This document shows positions 24,115 to 32,644 of a stretch of 35,311 bases of DNA, one piece after another; position 1 is the stretch's first letter; each line of letters opens with the position of its first letter. The notes beneath the pieces were generated by a model. It was given only the letters and a program-made list of their open reading frames with translations, had not been told where the DNA came from and did not search any database. Made by a program: the position numbers and the translations under genes. The stretch covers positions 1 to 35,311 of the forward strand of contig JADFJC010000025.1 in the NCBI GenBank assembly GCA_022566315.1. The letters run 5' to 3'. The DNA comes from Planctomycetota bacterium. GTDB lineage: Bacteria; Planctomycetota; Phycisphaerae; Sedimentisphaerales; Anaerobacaceae.

Positions 24115-27100
24115 GTGTATCACAAACAACGACAATCAGGTAAAGCGAATAATCTGACCCGGCGGGAGTTTATGCGCGATAGCGTCATGGCTATGGGCTT
24201 GGCCCTCCCTATCGGGACAGCAGGTCTGGCCATTCCTTCGACTTCGCTCACGCAGAATGCGATGCAGCGGCTTTTTGTCCGTAAGTCCGCTTGGGGACGC
24301 CTTACGGCGGACTCCATAGGAGAACGGGGCCGGCGCGAAATCTATCGCGGCGAAGAGCTTGATACGATTGGAATGCCGATTGGCGGCATCACAACAGGGC
24401 AGCTCTATCTGCGCGGTGACGGAACGCTCGGCCTTTGGCAAATCTTTAACAAGCACGTTTTCACAGGATATGGGTTGGAGTGTTACCGCACCTATAAGCC
24501 CGACTCTCCTGTGGACTCGGGCTTCGCTGTTGTTGTAGAACAAGATGGCAGCCCAGCAATGCTGGGTTTGGATCAAAACCCGCCGTTGGCGGGGTTCGCG
24601 AAGTCATTAAACAAAGATTTTGGGACGGTGGAGTTTGCCGGCGAATATCCTGTGGGTATTGTCCGCTATCGTGAAAAGGGTTTCCCCGTGAAGGTAGAGA
24701 TGGAAGCCTTTTCTCCTTTTATTCCGCTAAACGCGAAGGATTCAGCCCTGCCTGCGACACTATTTCATATCAGCGTCGAGAATGTATCAAATAAAATACT
24801 CTCCGTCAGTATTTTAGGATGGCTTGAGAACGCAGTCCTCATTCATTCGGCAAAGGCGGTTCACGCCCTGCACCGAAGCCGGCTCGTCAATGAAAACGAG
24901 CGGACGTTGATTGTGCACACCGCTGAGAAGGCACCAGTCCCCAAGGGAACTGTAGTGCCTCGACCCAAGATTGTCTTAACCGATTTTGAGGGCGCAGACT
25001 ATGGTAACTGGAAGACAACAGGAGAGGCGTTCGGCAAAGGTCCTGCGAATGGCACACTGGCAAGCCAGCAAAAGGTAAACGGCTTTTTGGGCAAGGGGCT
25101 TGTCAATACATTTTTAGGTGGGGACAAACCTCACGGCACGCTGACGTCACCGCCTTTCAAAATCTCGCGGAAGTTCATCAACTTTCTGGTTGGCGGTGGC
25201 AGTCACGCAGGTCAAACATGCATTAATCTGCTTATCGACGGCGAAGTCGTACGCACGGCAACCGGTAAGAACAACGAAAAACTCGAATGGTATTTTTGGA
25301 ACGTAGAAAAATTTGAGGGTAAAGCAGCGCAAATCCAGGTCGTTGATAAATTTTCCGGTGGATGGGGACATATTAACGTTGACCAGATAGAGCTGTCGGA
25401 TGAGCCGCACAGAGGGCAGATAGGGCCCCTCGACAAACTTCCGGACTATGGTTCGATGGTATTAGCTTTTGCAGAAAAGGGAAATTCGCTCCGGGAGGTT
25501 CGCAAGCTTCTTACATCCCTCGATAATAGAGATGTTAAGCTGGGCGCCGAGGAAAATGTTGCCTGGCCGATTACCGAAAGGCAAAGCACGGCCCTGGCCA
25601 CTCGCACCATAGAATTGGCGCCGGGTGCCAAGCGCACTTTCACTTTTGCCTTAGCGTGGTTTTTCCCCAACCATCCAAACGGCCGGGAGTACGCTAACCG
25701 CTTTAACAGTGCGGCCCAGGTTGCTCATTACGTTCTCGATAACCACGACCGTCTTGCCGGCAATACCAAAAAGTGGCACAAAACGTTTTACGAGGACAGC
25801 ACGCTGCCTCGGTGGCTGCTTTTCCGCCTGCACTCGACCGTGTGCAACTTAGCTACGGGGACGTGCCAGTGGTGGAAGAATGAGAGGTTCTGGGGATGGG
25901 AAGGCGTCGGCTGCTGCACTGGCACCTGTACCCATGTGTGGAACTACGCTCACGCGCCGGCCCGTCTTTTCCCCCAGCTTGAGCGCAGTGCCAGGGAGAT
26001 GCAGGACTTCGGCGAGGGGTTCGATTCCGAGAGAGGCCTGGTCGGATTCAGGAGTAACCGCGCTTACGCCGCCGACGGCCAGTGCGGCACAATTCTCAAG
26101 GCATATCGTGAGCATCAGATGTCCGCCGACTATAGTTTTCTGAAGCGCAACTGGCCGCGAATCAAAAAGGCACTGGAGTTCTCCATCGCCCAGGATAGCA
26201 ATGATGACGGCCTTATCGAGAACAGTCAGCACAATACTTTCGACATCAACTTCGAGGGCCCGAACACATTTGTCGGCTCGCTGTATCTTGCTGCGCTTCG
26301 CGCCGGCGAAGAAATGGCAAAAGAAATGGGCGATGAGCGGTTCGCCAAACGCTGCCGAAAGATATTCGAAAGCGGCAGCCGACTGAGCGTCGAGCGTCTC
26401 TGGGACGGCGAATACTTCATTCAGCTTGTTGACCTGACCAGGCATCCGAAACATCAGTATGCAAAAGGGTGCCTGTCGGACCAGCTTTTCGGCCAGGGCT
26501 GGGCACATCAGCTCGGCCTGAGCTACATTTATCCGCCGCAGTATGTCAAGAAGGCGCTGCAGTCGGTCTGGAAATACAACTGGACGCCGGATGTCAGGTC
26601 GTACAACGCTGCGTACAAACCTGAGCGCTGGTTTGCCAGGCCCGGCGAGGCAGGTCTGTTTACCTGCACCTGGCCCAAGAGTCCGTACCTTGCAGCCGGC
26701 GTTCGCTACAAGAGTGAGGTCTGGACGGGCATCGAGTATCAGGTGGCCGGCAATATGGTCTGGGAAGGTATGGTGGACGAGGCACTTGCGATTTGCCGCG
26801 GCATCCATGAGCGCTATCACCCGGCCAAACATAATCCGTTTAATGAAGTTGAGTGCGGCGACCACTACGCGCGGGCGTTTGCCAGTTGGGGCGTTTATAC
26901 AGCCCTTGCCGGCTATGAGTACCACGGCCCGAAGGGACATCTGGGTTTTGCGCCAAGAATAACGCCTGAGAGCTTCCGCACCGCCTTCACCGCCGCCGAG
27001 GGTTGGGGCCTGTTTGCTCAAAAGCGGGACAGCAGAACGCAACGCGAACAAATCGAGCTGCGCTGGGGTCGATTGAGTCTGAAATCTCTTACCTTTGCCG

Positions 27101-27267
27101 TTCCTGATAATTTCCGGTCGGTTAAAGTAACAATAACGGCGGTGGGCAAACCCGTTAAAAACGATTATACACTCAAGGACGGCCGAATCGAGATTACCCT
27201 GAAGAAAAAACTGGTCCTATCTGAAAACCAAAAGCTCGACGTAACTATTCAGCGTCAAGACAAATAA
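24115..27267 (+). CDS. Tat-exported GH116-type (DUF608, GBA2-like) glycosidase with inserted domain
   Basis: A 1050-residue protein with a Tat signal (TRREFMRDS, residues 15-23), then the GH116 N-terminal domain (GIPIGG-type GMPIGGITTGQLYLRGDGTLGLW). Around residues 282-435 a beta-sandwich domain is inserted (DFEGADYGNWKTTGEAFG, GTLTSPPFKISRKFINFLVG, WGHINVDQIELSDE), a type often found with levanase-like enzymes and perhaps carbohydrate-binding. The catalytic domain shows WEGVGCCTGTCTHVWNY (Glu596), QHNTFD (Asp710) and EVWTGIEYQVAGNMV; by my recollection Glu596 and Asp710 align with the nucleophile and acid/base of GBA2-type enzymes. GTG start with AAGGAGGA immediately upstream. Substrate unknown. 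Confidence 0.85.
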   Translation: MYHKQRQSGKANNLTRREFMRDSVMAMGLALPIGTAGLAIPSTSLTQNAMQRLFVRKSAWGRLTADSIGERGRREIYRGEELDTIGMPIGGITTGQLYLRGDGTLGLWQIFNKHVFTGYGLECYRTYKPDSPVDSGFAVVVEQDGSPAMLGLDQNPPLAGFAKSLNKDFGTVEFAGEYPVGIVRYREKGFPVKVEMEAFSPFIPLNAKDSALPATLFHISVENVSNKILSVSILGWLENAVLIHSAKAVHALHRSRLVNENERTLIVHTAEKAPVPKGTVVPRPKIVLTDFEGADYGNWKTTGEAFGKGPANGTLASQQKVNGFLGKGLVNTFLGGDKPHGTLTSPPFKISRKFINFLVGGGSHAGQTCINLLIDGEVVRTATGKNNEKLEWYFWNVEKFEGKAAQIQVVDKFSGGWGHINVDQIELSDEPHRGQIGPLDKLPDYGSMVLAFAEKGNSLREVRKLLTSLDNRDVKLGAEENVAWPITERQSTALATRTIELAPGAKRTFTFALAWFFPNHPNGREYANRFNSAAQVAHYVLDNHDRLAGNTKKWHKTFYEDSTLPRWLLFRLHSTVCNLATGTCQWWKNERFWGWEGVGCCTGTCTHVWNYAHAPARLFPQLERSAREMQDFGEGFDSERGLVGFRSNRAYAADGQCGTILKAYREHQMSADYSFLKRNWPRIKKALEFSIAQDSNDDGLIENSQHNTFDINFEGPNTFVGSLYLAALRAGEEMAKEMGDERFAKRCRKIFESGSRLSVERLWDGEYFIQLVDLTRHPKHQYAKGCLSDQLFGQGWAHQLGLSYIYPPQYVKKALQSVWKYNWTPDVRSYNAAYKPERWFARPGEAGLFTCTWPKSPYLAAGVRYKSEVWTGIEYQVAGNMVWEGMVDEALAICRGIHERYHPAKHNPFNEVECGDHYARAFASWGVYTALAGYEYHGPKGHLGFAPRITPESFRTAFTAAEGWGLFAQKRDSRTQREQIELRWGRLSLKSLTFAVPDNFRSVKVTITAVGKPVKNDYTLKDGRIEITLKKKLVLSENQKLDVTIQRQDK

Positions 27268-27292
27268 AAGCTCCGTTTCAACAGGTGAGATT

Positions 27293-27865
27293 ATGATGAT
27301 AAGAGATTTAGTAATGCAGAATAGGACCTATAGGCGTTTTCACCAGGAAGTTGCTGTGGAACAGCAGATGTTACGAGAAATTGTTGACCTTGCGAGACTT
27401 TCGGCGTCGGCAGCTAATTTGCAGCCACTAAAATATATCCTTTCGTGTGAGCCTCAAAAGAACGCTCTGATATTTCCGCATCTTGGCTGGGCCGGCTATC
27501 TCAAAGACTGGCCGGGCCCGTGCGAAGGCGAGAGACCATCTGCCTACATAATCATACTCGGCGATACCCAGATAAGTCAGTCTATTGGCTGTGACCATGG
27601 GATAGCCGCCCAAAGCATTCTCTTAGGTGCAACAGAGAAAGGATTGGGTGGCTGCATGATTGGTACAGTGCAAAGGCAGAAGCTCCGCGAAGCTTTGGAT
27701 ATACCGTCCCATTACGAGATACTTCTTGTTTTGGCTCTTGGTAAACCCAAAGAGCAGGTTGTAATCGAGACCCTTGATGCTGCCGGTGATATCAAGTATT
27801 GGCGCGACAGCGACGGTAAACACCACGTGCCGAAGCGCGGGTTGGACGATATTATTCTTCATTAG
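27293..27865 (+). CDS. Nitroreductase family protein
   Basis: A 190-residue FMN-binding nitroreductase-fold protein. The N-terminus NRTYRRFHQE and SASAANLQPLKYILS match the FMN-binding arginine and the SxxNxQPxxY region of the family, and GIAAQSILLGATEKGLGGCMIG is the second FMN segment. The C-terminal WRDSDGKHHVPKRGLDDII is typical. It lacks a signal peptide and would be cytoplasmic. It follows the GH116 gene by 25 bases with AGGTGA as ribosome-binding site. The physiological substrate cannot be inferred. Confidence 0.88.
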   Translation: MMIRDLVMQNRTYRRFHQEVAVEQQMLREIVDLARLSASAANLQPLKYILSCEPQKNALIFPHLGWAGYLKDWPGPCEGERPSAYIIILGDTQISQSIGCDHGIAAQSILLGATEKGLGGCMIGTVQRQKLREALDIPSHYEILLVLALGKPKEQVVIETLDAAGDIKYWRDSDGKHHVPKRGLDDIILH

Positions 27866-27936
27866 GTAACGGTACACTTGTGGTTTGTTTCACTCATTTC
27901 GGGTCTGTTGTGTGTAAGCTCCGGATACATTAGCCC

Positions 27937-28220
27937 GGATTTCCCAAGTAATAGGTGACATAAGAACAGGAATTTGATAGTATAGAGCTTATGGAGACCA
28001 CTCAAGCCAATTTTGACTATTCTAAATGGGAGAACCTTATGGGTGAAAGCAGAAAGGACGCTCTGAGAGTCGATTTTGACCGAAAACTGAAGGTCGAATT
28101 TCATGGAACAAAAGTCACCAGTGATGCAGGTTTGAGTTTTCGAGACAGATTTGATATTCTATTAGAAAAGAGGCTCAGCGGCGAACTGGGCTAAGATATG
28201 CAATGTTATATGGGAAATCC
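27937..28220. mobile_element. Remnant of an IS1380-type element with inverted ends
   Basis: GGATTTCCCA (27937-27946) is the exact complement of TGGGAAATCC (28211-28220), and an IS1380-like transposase N-terminus lies between them. Most of the transposase is missing, so it is an internally deleted copy that could only move in trans. No target duplication was recognised. Confidence 0.55.
27991..28194 (+). pseudogene. N-terminal fragment of an IS1380-family transposase
   Basis: The 67-residue frame includes RKLKVEFHGTKVTSDAGL, which I recognise as the N-terminus of IS1380-family transposases, then loses similarity (SFRDRFDILLEKRLSGELG) and stops. Normal transposases of the family have more than 400 residues, so the catalytic core is absent. 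Confidence 0.65.
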
Positions 28221-28294
28221 CAGTTAAAAGAACGGGAAAGATGCCGACAGCTAAAGAATTGTACGAGGGGCGATATCGAAACTGCGGAGATAAA

Positions 28295-29710
28295 TTGAAG
28301 GTGGAAGAGATCACGAAGGAAAAGGTTTTATTCTTTTTAGCTTGTTTATTTGTATTAGCTGTTATCGGCTGTGTTGAAGATGAGCAAAAAGTGGGCGGTG
28401 AGGCTGTTGTTTTTGGAGAGGGGGGGCAACTGAATATGCTCTATGACCGCAGGCAAAGGCCTCAGGCTGTTTACCTGGAGGACAAGGTGCATATTGTTTT
28501 TGCAGGGAGAAAAACCGCTGCGCCAGCCGGGGAGAAGATATCGACCGAGCCTATGGTTATCACGTATGATCCGGTTAGTCGAGAGTTTACCGAGGCGGTG
28601 ACACTGGGTAAGGGGGCGGGCGATCATCATTATACGCCTATCATATGGGCTGATGAAGATGATTATTTGCATATTCTTTTCGGCTGCCATAAGAAGCCGG
28701 GCACGCATTTGATCTCGAAGGAGCGAGGTAGTTTTGGAAGCGGGCTTGACTCGTGGGTAGTGGGCCCGGAGATTGCACCTTCGATGTCGTATCCCACCAT
28801 TTTTCGAATATACGATGACAAGGAATTGATATATTACCGTACGGTAGGTCACTCGAGTTCGTGGACCTATCGTATCAGCGCCGATAACGGAAGATCGTGG
28901 GCAGGCCCGGAGAGGGATGTGACGGATATGGATATTAAGGCTTGGCCGGAATGGTCATCGTATCAGACCAAGCTGCCGAGCAGGGACGGGAGAACTTTGT
29001 ATGTGGCCTTTATGACATATGATGATGTTAAGAGCAATGACCCGAAGAGGCTTTACAATCCGCGGTATGATCAGGTGGTAGGCAACAATTGGAAGTATAA
29101 TCTTTATCTGATCAAGATCGATCTGCGGACGCACGAGGTGACAAACTTCGAGGGGGATGCTATGGAGACGCCTATCGACCTGGACCAGGCGAATGCCAAG
29201 TGTAAGATATGGGACACGGATTGGCGCGGTGCTGGTGTGCCGCCAACGATAATTCTTGATGGGAACGGCGAGCCTGCTTTTCTCCATGTTCTTTCGGAAG
29301 AAACGACTGTTGAACACCGGTACTATTATGTCAGGCGTGTTGGGGGGAAATGGAAGCAGACTCCTATTACGCGGTCCAATCATCAATGGAACAGTTGTCA
29401 TTTGGCCTCCGATGAGAGCGGGGTATTGCACGCTTATTTATTGGTCGGCGAGGGATATCTATATGGCGGTCTTATGGACAATCACGGGGGCGGATGCATT
29501 GAAGAGTGGGTATCGCGCGATGATGGTGATACCTGGACGAAGGCGAGGGACCTGACGCCTGAAAGGGGTAAATATCCGGGATGGAAATTTAATAACATTC
29601 AGCCAGTCGCCAAGCCCGACGGGACTATCGTCGATGGGCTGCTTCTTTTTTACGGCTGGAAGGATGGGGACGCTCCCGAAGCCAAGGCATTTTTGCTGCA
29701 TGAGGATTAG
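28295..29710 (+). CDS. BNR-repeat beta-propeller lipoprotein (BNR_4 type)
   Basis: A protein of about 471 residues with a signal and lipobox (LAVIGC), then a beta-propeller with Asp-box/BNR motifs such as SADNGRSWAGPE and SRDDGDTWTKAR, plus GKGAGDHHYTPIIWADEDDY and PPTIILDGNGEPAFLHVLSE strands. BNR_4-type propellers occur in sialidase-like proteins and in some polysaccharide lyases (ulvan lyase PL24), so a role in binding or cleaving a sugar polymer is likely. The frame is open from an ATG at 28241, which would give a 44-residue n-region; TTG 28295 with GGAG upstream is preferred. The gene lies directly after the IS1380 remnant, whose insertion may have altered its 5' end. Confidence 0.78.
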   Translation: MKVEEITKEKVLFFLACLFVLAVIGCVEDEQKVGGEAVVFGEGGQLNMLYDRRQRPQAVYLEDKVHIVFAGRKTAAPAGEKISTEPMVITYDPVSREFTEAVTLGKGAGDHHYTPIIWADEDDYLHILFGCHKKPGTHLISKERGSFGSGLDSWVVGPEIAPSMSYPTIFRIYDDKELIYYRTVGHSSSWTYRISADNGRSWAGPERDVTDMDIKAWPEWSSYQTKLPSRDGRTLYVAFMTYDDVKSNDPKRLYNPRYDQVVGNNWKYNLYLIKIDLRTHEVTNFEGDAMETPIDLDQANAKCKIWDTDWRGAGVPPTIILDGNGEPAFLHVLSEETTVEHRYYYVRRVGGKWKQTPITRSNHQWNSCHLASDESGVLHAYLLVGEGYLYGGLMDNHGGGCIEEWVSRDDGDTWTKARDLTPERGKYPGWKFNNIQPVAKPDGTIVDGLLLFYGWKDGDAPEAKAFLLHED

Positions 29711-30052
29711 CTGCGCTTATCAGAATATTATAAAAAAGAAGCTGATGTCGTTGGTTATTTCATTGAACAGATTCCGTTTCTATTCGAAAGATTAGAGGGG
29801 AATTTATCATCTATTGAGATGCCACATGATTTAAGAAATGACAATTTCAAGAATTGCATAAATGATATTGCTGCTCTTTCCGAAACTTGCACCGTTTTTC
29901 TTTACATAGATCTCTTTAGACCTTCATGCTTGTACTTTGATGACCTGAAGATTGTTTATGACCGTTTGAGAGAAGGCAGTAGTGTCGAAACCTTAATCAA
30001 TTTCATGAGCACATCTTTCTATATGGGTATTATTGGATTAGGAAATCTCTAA
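29711..30052 (+). pseudogene. Truncated open frame with no start codon
   Basis: Immediately after the TAG of the BNR gene the same frame is open for 113 codons (LRLSEYYKKEADVVGYFIEQ and LIDFM-like hydrophobic segments near the end) to TAA at 30050-30052. No ATG, GTG or TTG occurs before 29819, where an ATG would give 77 residues. It is AT-rich compared with its neighbours. It is probably the 3' part of a gene that lost its start; the family is not recognised. Confidence 0.45.
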
Positions 30053-30258
30053 AATTCTTCTTGTATTCTTCACAAATAATTGCAAAATGTCATTCTGCAA
30101 GGCCCGGAAGTCTATTCGGGCGGCAAAGTAGTTGCCCTCGAGGGTAACCGCCAGCCAGGCCGGAAGGAAATGCTTCTCGGGCGGCGCGGTCGAGTTGGCC
30201 CACGAGAAGGCAAGGCAATAGCTATCATAAACGCTACTGAACCAGAAAGGAGCTAAAG
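30053..30258. other. Intergenic stretch before the TIM-barrel gene
   Basis: The first 50 bases are AT-rich; from about 30100 the sequence turns GC-rich like the gene that follows. On the minus strand a frame is open across the whole stretch (30343 to 30038), containing SWANSTAPPEKHFLPAWLAV, which does not match a family I know and may be a remnant or a chance open frame. No promoter or RNA was recognised. Confidence 0.35.
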
Positions 30259-31296
30259 ATGAGTTCGGATACCCTCCCCAGACTTCACAACGCCATGTGG
30301 CCCGGGCTAATCGGCAAAGGAAATGAACCGGGCCAGGAGCCACCGATCAGTCTCGAACGGATGCTCGAATTGACCGCCGGTGCGGAGGTGAACGGCCAGA
30401 AGTTCGACGGGATTGACTACTTCCTTTTCCTGCCGCACACCGACCCTAACGCCAGCGACGACGAACTGAAGAAGATCGCCGACCTGATTCAGGGGTACGG
30501 TTTTAATGTCGGCTCGCTTGTCGCCCCGGTTTGGCCCGGCACGATCGGCGATTCGGCGATGGGGGATGCAGCGGCTCGCGAGAAGTTTCTCAGCGCCGTG
30601 CGCATGGCATGCCGCATCGCCGGCGTGTTCAACAAGCATGGCGTGCGCAAGTACGGCGTGATCCGGATCGACTCGGCGGAGTTCGGCGTCGAAAAATGGG
30701 GCGAAGACCCAAAGACAAACACCGCGAGAATCGCCGAGACGTTCCGCGAAGCGGCCAAAATCGCCGCCGACCACGGCGAACGCCTCGCTGCCGAGGGCGA
30801 GATCTGCTGGGCTGGCCTGCACAGTTGGAAGGACACACTTGATCTCCTGGAAGCCGTCGGAATGCCGGAGACGCTTGGCTTCCAGGCTGATATGGCCCAC
30901 ACGTACCTGTTTTTGATGGGCTACAATGCGCCGGAACATGCGCTGTTGCAGCCCGGCTATTCGGACGAGGAGTTCTACGCCGCCTACGAAACGATGGTCG
31001 ACAAGCTGCGGCCCTGGACAATCGACTTCCACGTGGCGCAGAACGACGGCGAGGTACACGGCGCTGGTTCGCACGACAAGACGGGCAAGCACTGCCCAGC
31101 CGACGACCCCAACGGCAAGCTCGACATTGTCCGCTGCGCAGGCTACTGGCTTAAGGACGCCGCGGCACGCGGCATCCAGCACATCTGCTGGGACGGGTGC
31201 ATGTTCTCCAACGCGATGCTCGAAACGCAGGATACGTGGAACGCGATCCTCGATGTGATGCTCAAAGTGCGGGCGGCGCACGGGTGGACGTCTTAG
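30259..31296 (+). CDS. Xylose-isomerase-like TIM-barrel sugar isomerase/epimerase
   Basis: A 345-residue TIM-barrel protein of the AP endonuclease 2 / sugar phosphate isomerase family, probably acting on a monosaccharide or inositol-type intermediate in the cytoplasm (no signal). Visible barrel elements are [52 protein letters not shown] (metal-binding Glu), [13 protein letters not shown] and [15 protein letters not shown] (metal-binding Asp/His), as in IolE-like enzymes. Start ATG has AAGGAG 8 bases upstream. Third codon positions are visibly more G/C than in the flanking genes, so the gene may have been acquired separately. It is followed by a Gfo/Idh/MocA dehydrogenase and a cupin, which together suggest one sugar pathway. 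Confidence 0.85.
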   Translation: MSSDTLPRLHNAMWPGLIGKGNEPGQEPPISLERMLELTAGAEVNGQKFDGIDYFLFLPHTDPNASDDELKKIADLIQGYGFNVGSLVAPVWPGTIGDSAMGDAAAREKFLSAVRMACRIAGVFNKHGVRKYGVIRIDSAEFGVEKWGEDPKTNTARIAETFREAAKIAADHGERLAAEGEICWAGLHSWKDTLDLLEAVGMPETLGFQADMAHTYLFLMGYNAPEHALLQPGYSDEEFYAAYETMVDKLRPWTIDFHVAQNDGEVHGAGSHDKTGKHCPADDPNGKLDIVRCAGYWLKDAAARGIQHICWDGCMFSNAMLETQDTWNAILDVMLKVRAAHGWTS

Positions 31297-31366
31297 TTGT
31301 GAATTCGGAATTGGTGCTTCACATATGCTTTTTCTAGCCTAAGAACTTGAATAAGGAATCACTACA

Positions 31367-32509
31367 ATGACTAAAAAACTTAATATTGGTCTGATTGGAT
31401 ACGGCTTTATGGGCAGGACGCACTCCAATGCCTACCATAAGGTCAAACACTTCTTCGACATCCCTTACGATCCTGTGCTGCAGGTTGTCTGTGGATTGGT
31501 GGAAGAAGAAGCCAAGGCCTTTGCCGAAAAGTGGGAATACAAGTCATACGTTACCGACTGGCACAAGGTAGTCGAGGATGAAAACATCGATGTTGTGGAA
31601 ATCTGTGTGCCGAACAACCTGCACGCTGAGATAGCTATCGCTGCTGCCAGGGCCGGCAAGACAATCTGTTGTGAGAAGCCGCTGGCGCTGAACGTCCCGC
31701 AGGCCGAGGAGATGGTTAAGGCTGTGGAGGAAGCCGGTGTGCCCAACCTCGTCTCATTCAACTATCGCCGGGTGCCTGCCGTAACATTAGCCAAGCAGCT
31801 CATCGACGAAGGTCGGCTGGGGAAGATTTTTCACTATCGGGCCAACTTCCTGCAGGACTGGACCATCTCAGCAAATGTACCGCAGGGCGGAATGGCCACA
31901 TGGCGGTTAGACATCAAGGCTGCCGGCTCAGGCGTAACCGGCGACCTGCTGGCCCACTGTATAGATACGGCTATGTGGCAAAACGGGCCCATTACTGACG
32001 TGTGTGCCATGACGGAGACCTTTATAAAAGAACGCATGCATACTGAAACGGGCAAGGTCGAGCCGGTGGGTATCGATGACGCTTGCACTTTCTTTTGCCA
32101 CTTTGACAACGGCTCGTTAGGCAACTTCGAGTCCACTCGCTATGCGCGCGGCCACAAGGCCCTTTATACATTCGAGATCAACGGAGAAAAGGCCTCTATC
32201 GCCTGGGACCTCCATGACCTCCATCGTCTCAGCTACTTCGACCACAGCGACGATTCGATTGTACGAGGCTGGCGTTCAATTCACGTTACAGACAGCGACA
32301 TGCCGTATATGGATAAATGGTGGGTCCCTGGTCTGCAGATTGGTTACGAACACGCGTTCGTCCACCAGGTGGCTGACTTTTTGCAGAACTTGGCCGAGGG
32401 TAAGCCGACATCGCCGGACTTCCGCGAAGCCCTTGCAACACAGTATGTCTGTGATGCAGTGCTGACGTCAGCGAAAAATAAAAAATGGGAAACAGTGAAA
32501 AAACCGTGA
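31367..32509 (+). CDS. Gfo/Idh/MocA family oxidoreductase
   Basis: A 380-residue NAD(P)-dependent dehydrogenase acting on a sugar or inositol. The N-terminal Rossmann fold has [16 protein letters not shown] (dinucleotide-binding GxGxxG variant), then [23 protein letters not shown] and CCEKPLALN, the EKP motif whose lysine is catalytic. The C-terminal alpha/beta domain has [18 protein letters not shown], where Asp and His bind the substrate. There is no signal peptide. It sits 70 bases after the TIM-barrel isomerase gene; a short oxidation-isomerisation route for a cyclitol or uncommon sugar is an inference. Confidence 0.92.
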   Translation: MTKKLNIGLIGYGFMGRTHSNAYHKVKHFFDIPYDPVLQVVCGLVEEEAKAFAEKWEYKSYVTDWHKVVEDENIDVVEICVPNNLHAEIAIAAARAGKTICCEKPLALNVPQAEEMVKAVEEAGVPNLVSFNYRRVPAVTLAKQLIDEGRLGKIFHYRANFLQDWTISANVPQGGMATWRLDIKAAGSGVTGDLLAHCIDTAMWQNGPITDVCAMTETFIKERMHTETGKVEPVGIDDACTFFCHFDNGSLGNFESTRYARGHKALYTFEINGEKASIAWDLHDLHRLSYFDHSDDSIVRGWRSIHVTDSDMPYMDKWWVPGLQIGYEHAFVHQVADFLQNLAEGKPTSPDFREALATQYVCDAVLTSAKNKKWETVKKP

Positions 32510-32521
32510 GCATAAGAACAC

Positions 32522-32626
32522 GGACAGAGGACAGAAGACAGAGGACAGAGACAAAGACAGAGGACAGAAGACAGAGAACAGAAGACAGACTCTGACATCT
32601 GACTTCTGATTTCTGACTTCTGACTT
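32522..32626. repeat. AGACAG/CTGAC simple-repeat block
   Basis: The left part (32522-32590) repeats purine-rich CAGAGGACAGAAGACAGAG-type units and the right part (32591-32626) repeats CTGACTTCTGATTT-type units, roughly complementary to the left, so a long imperfect hairpin can form. Such GTCAGAAGTCAG-type arrays occur between genes in planctomycete-like genomes. It ends 18 bases before the ATG of the cupin gene. Confidence 0.65.
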
Positions 32627-32644
32627 GTAAAATAAGGAGAATTT

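Noticed and set aside
30038-30343. Minus-strand open frame overlapping the start of the isomerase gene
   Set aside because: It overlaps the ribosome-binding site and start of a well-supported gene and matches no family I know; noted only as a possible remnant.
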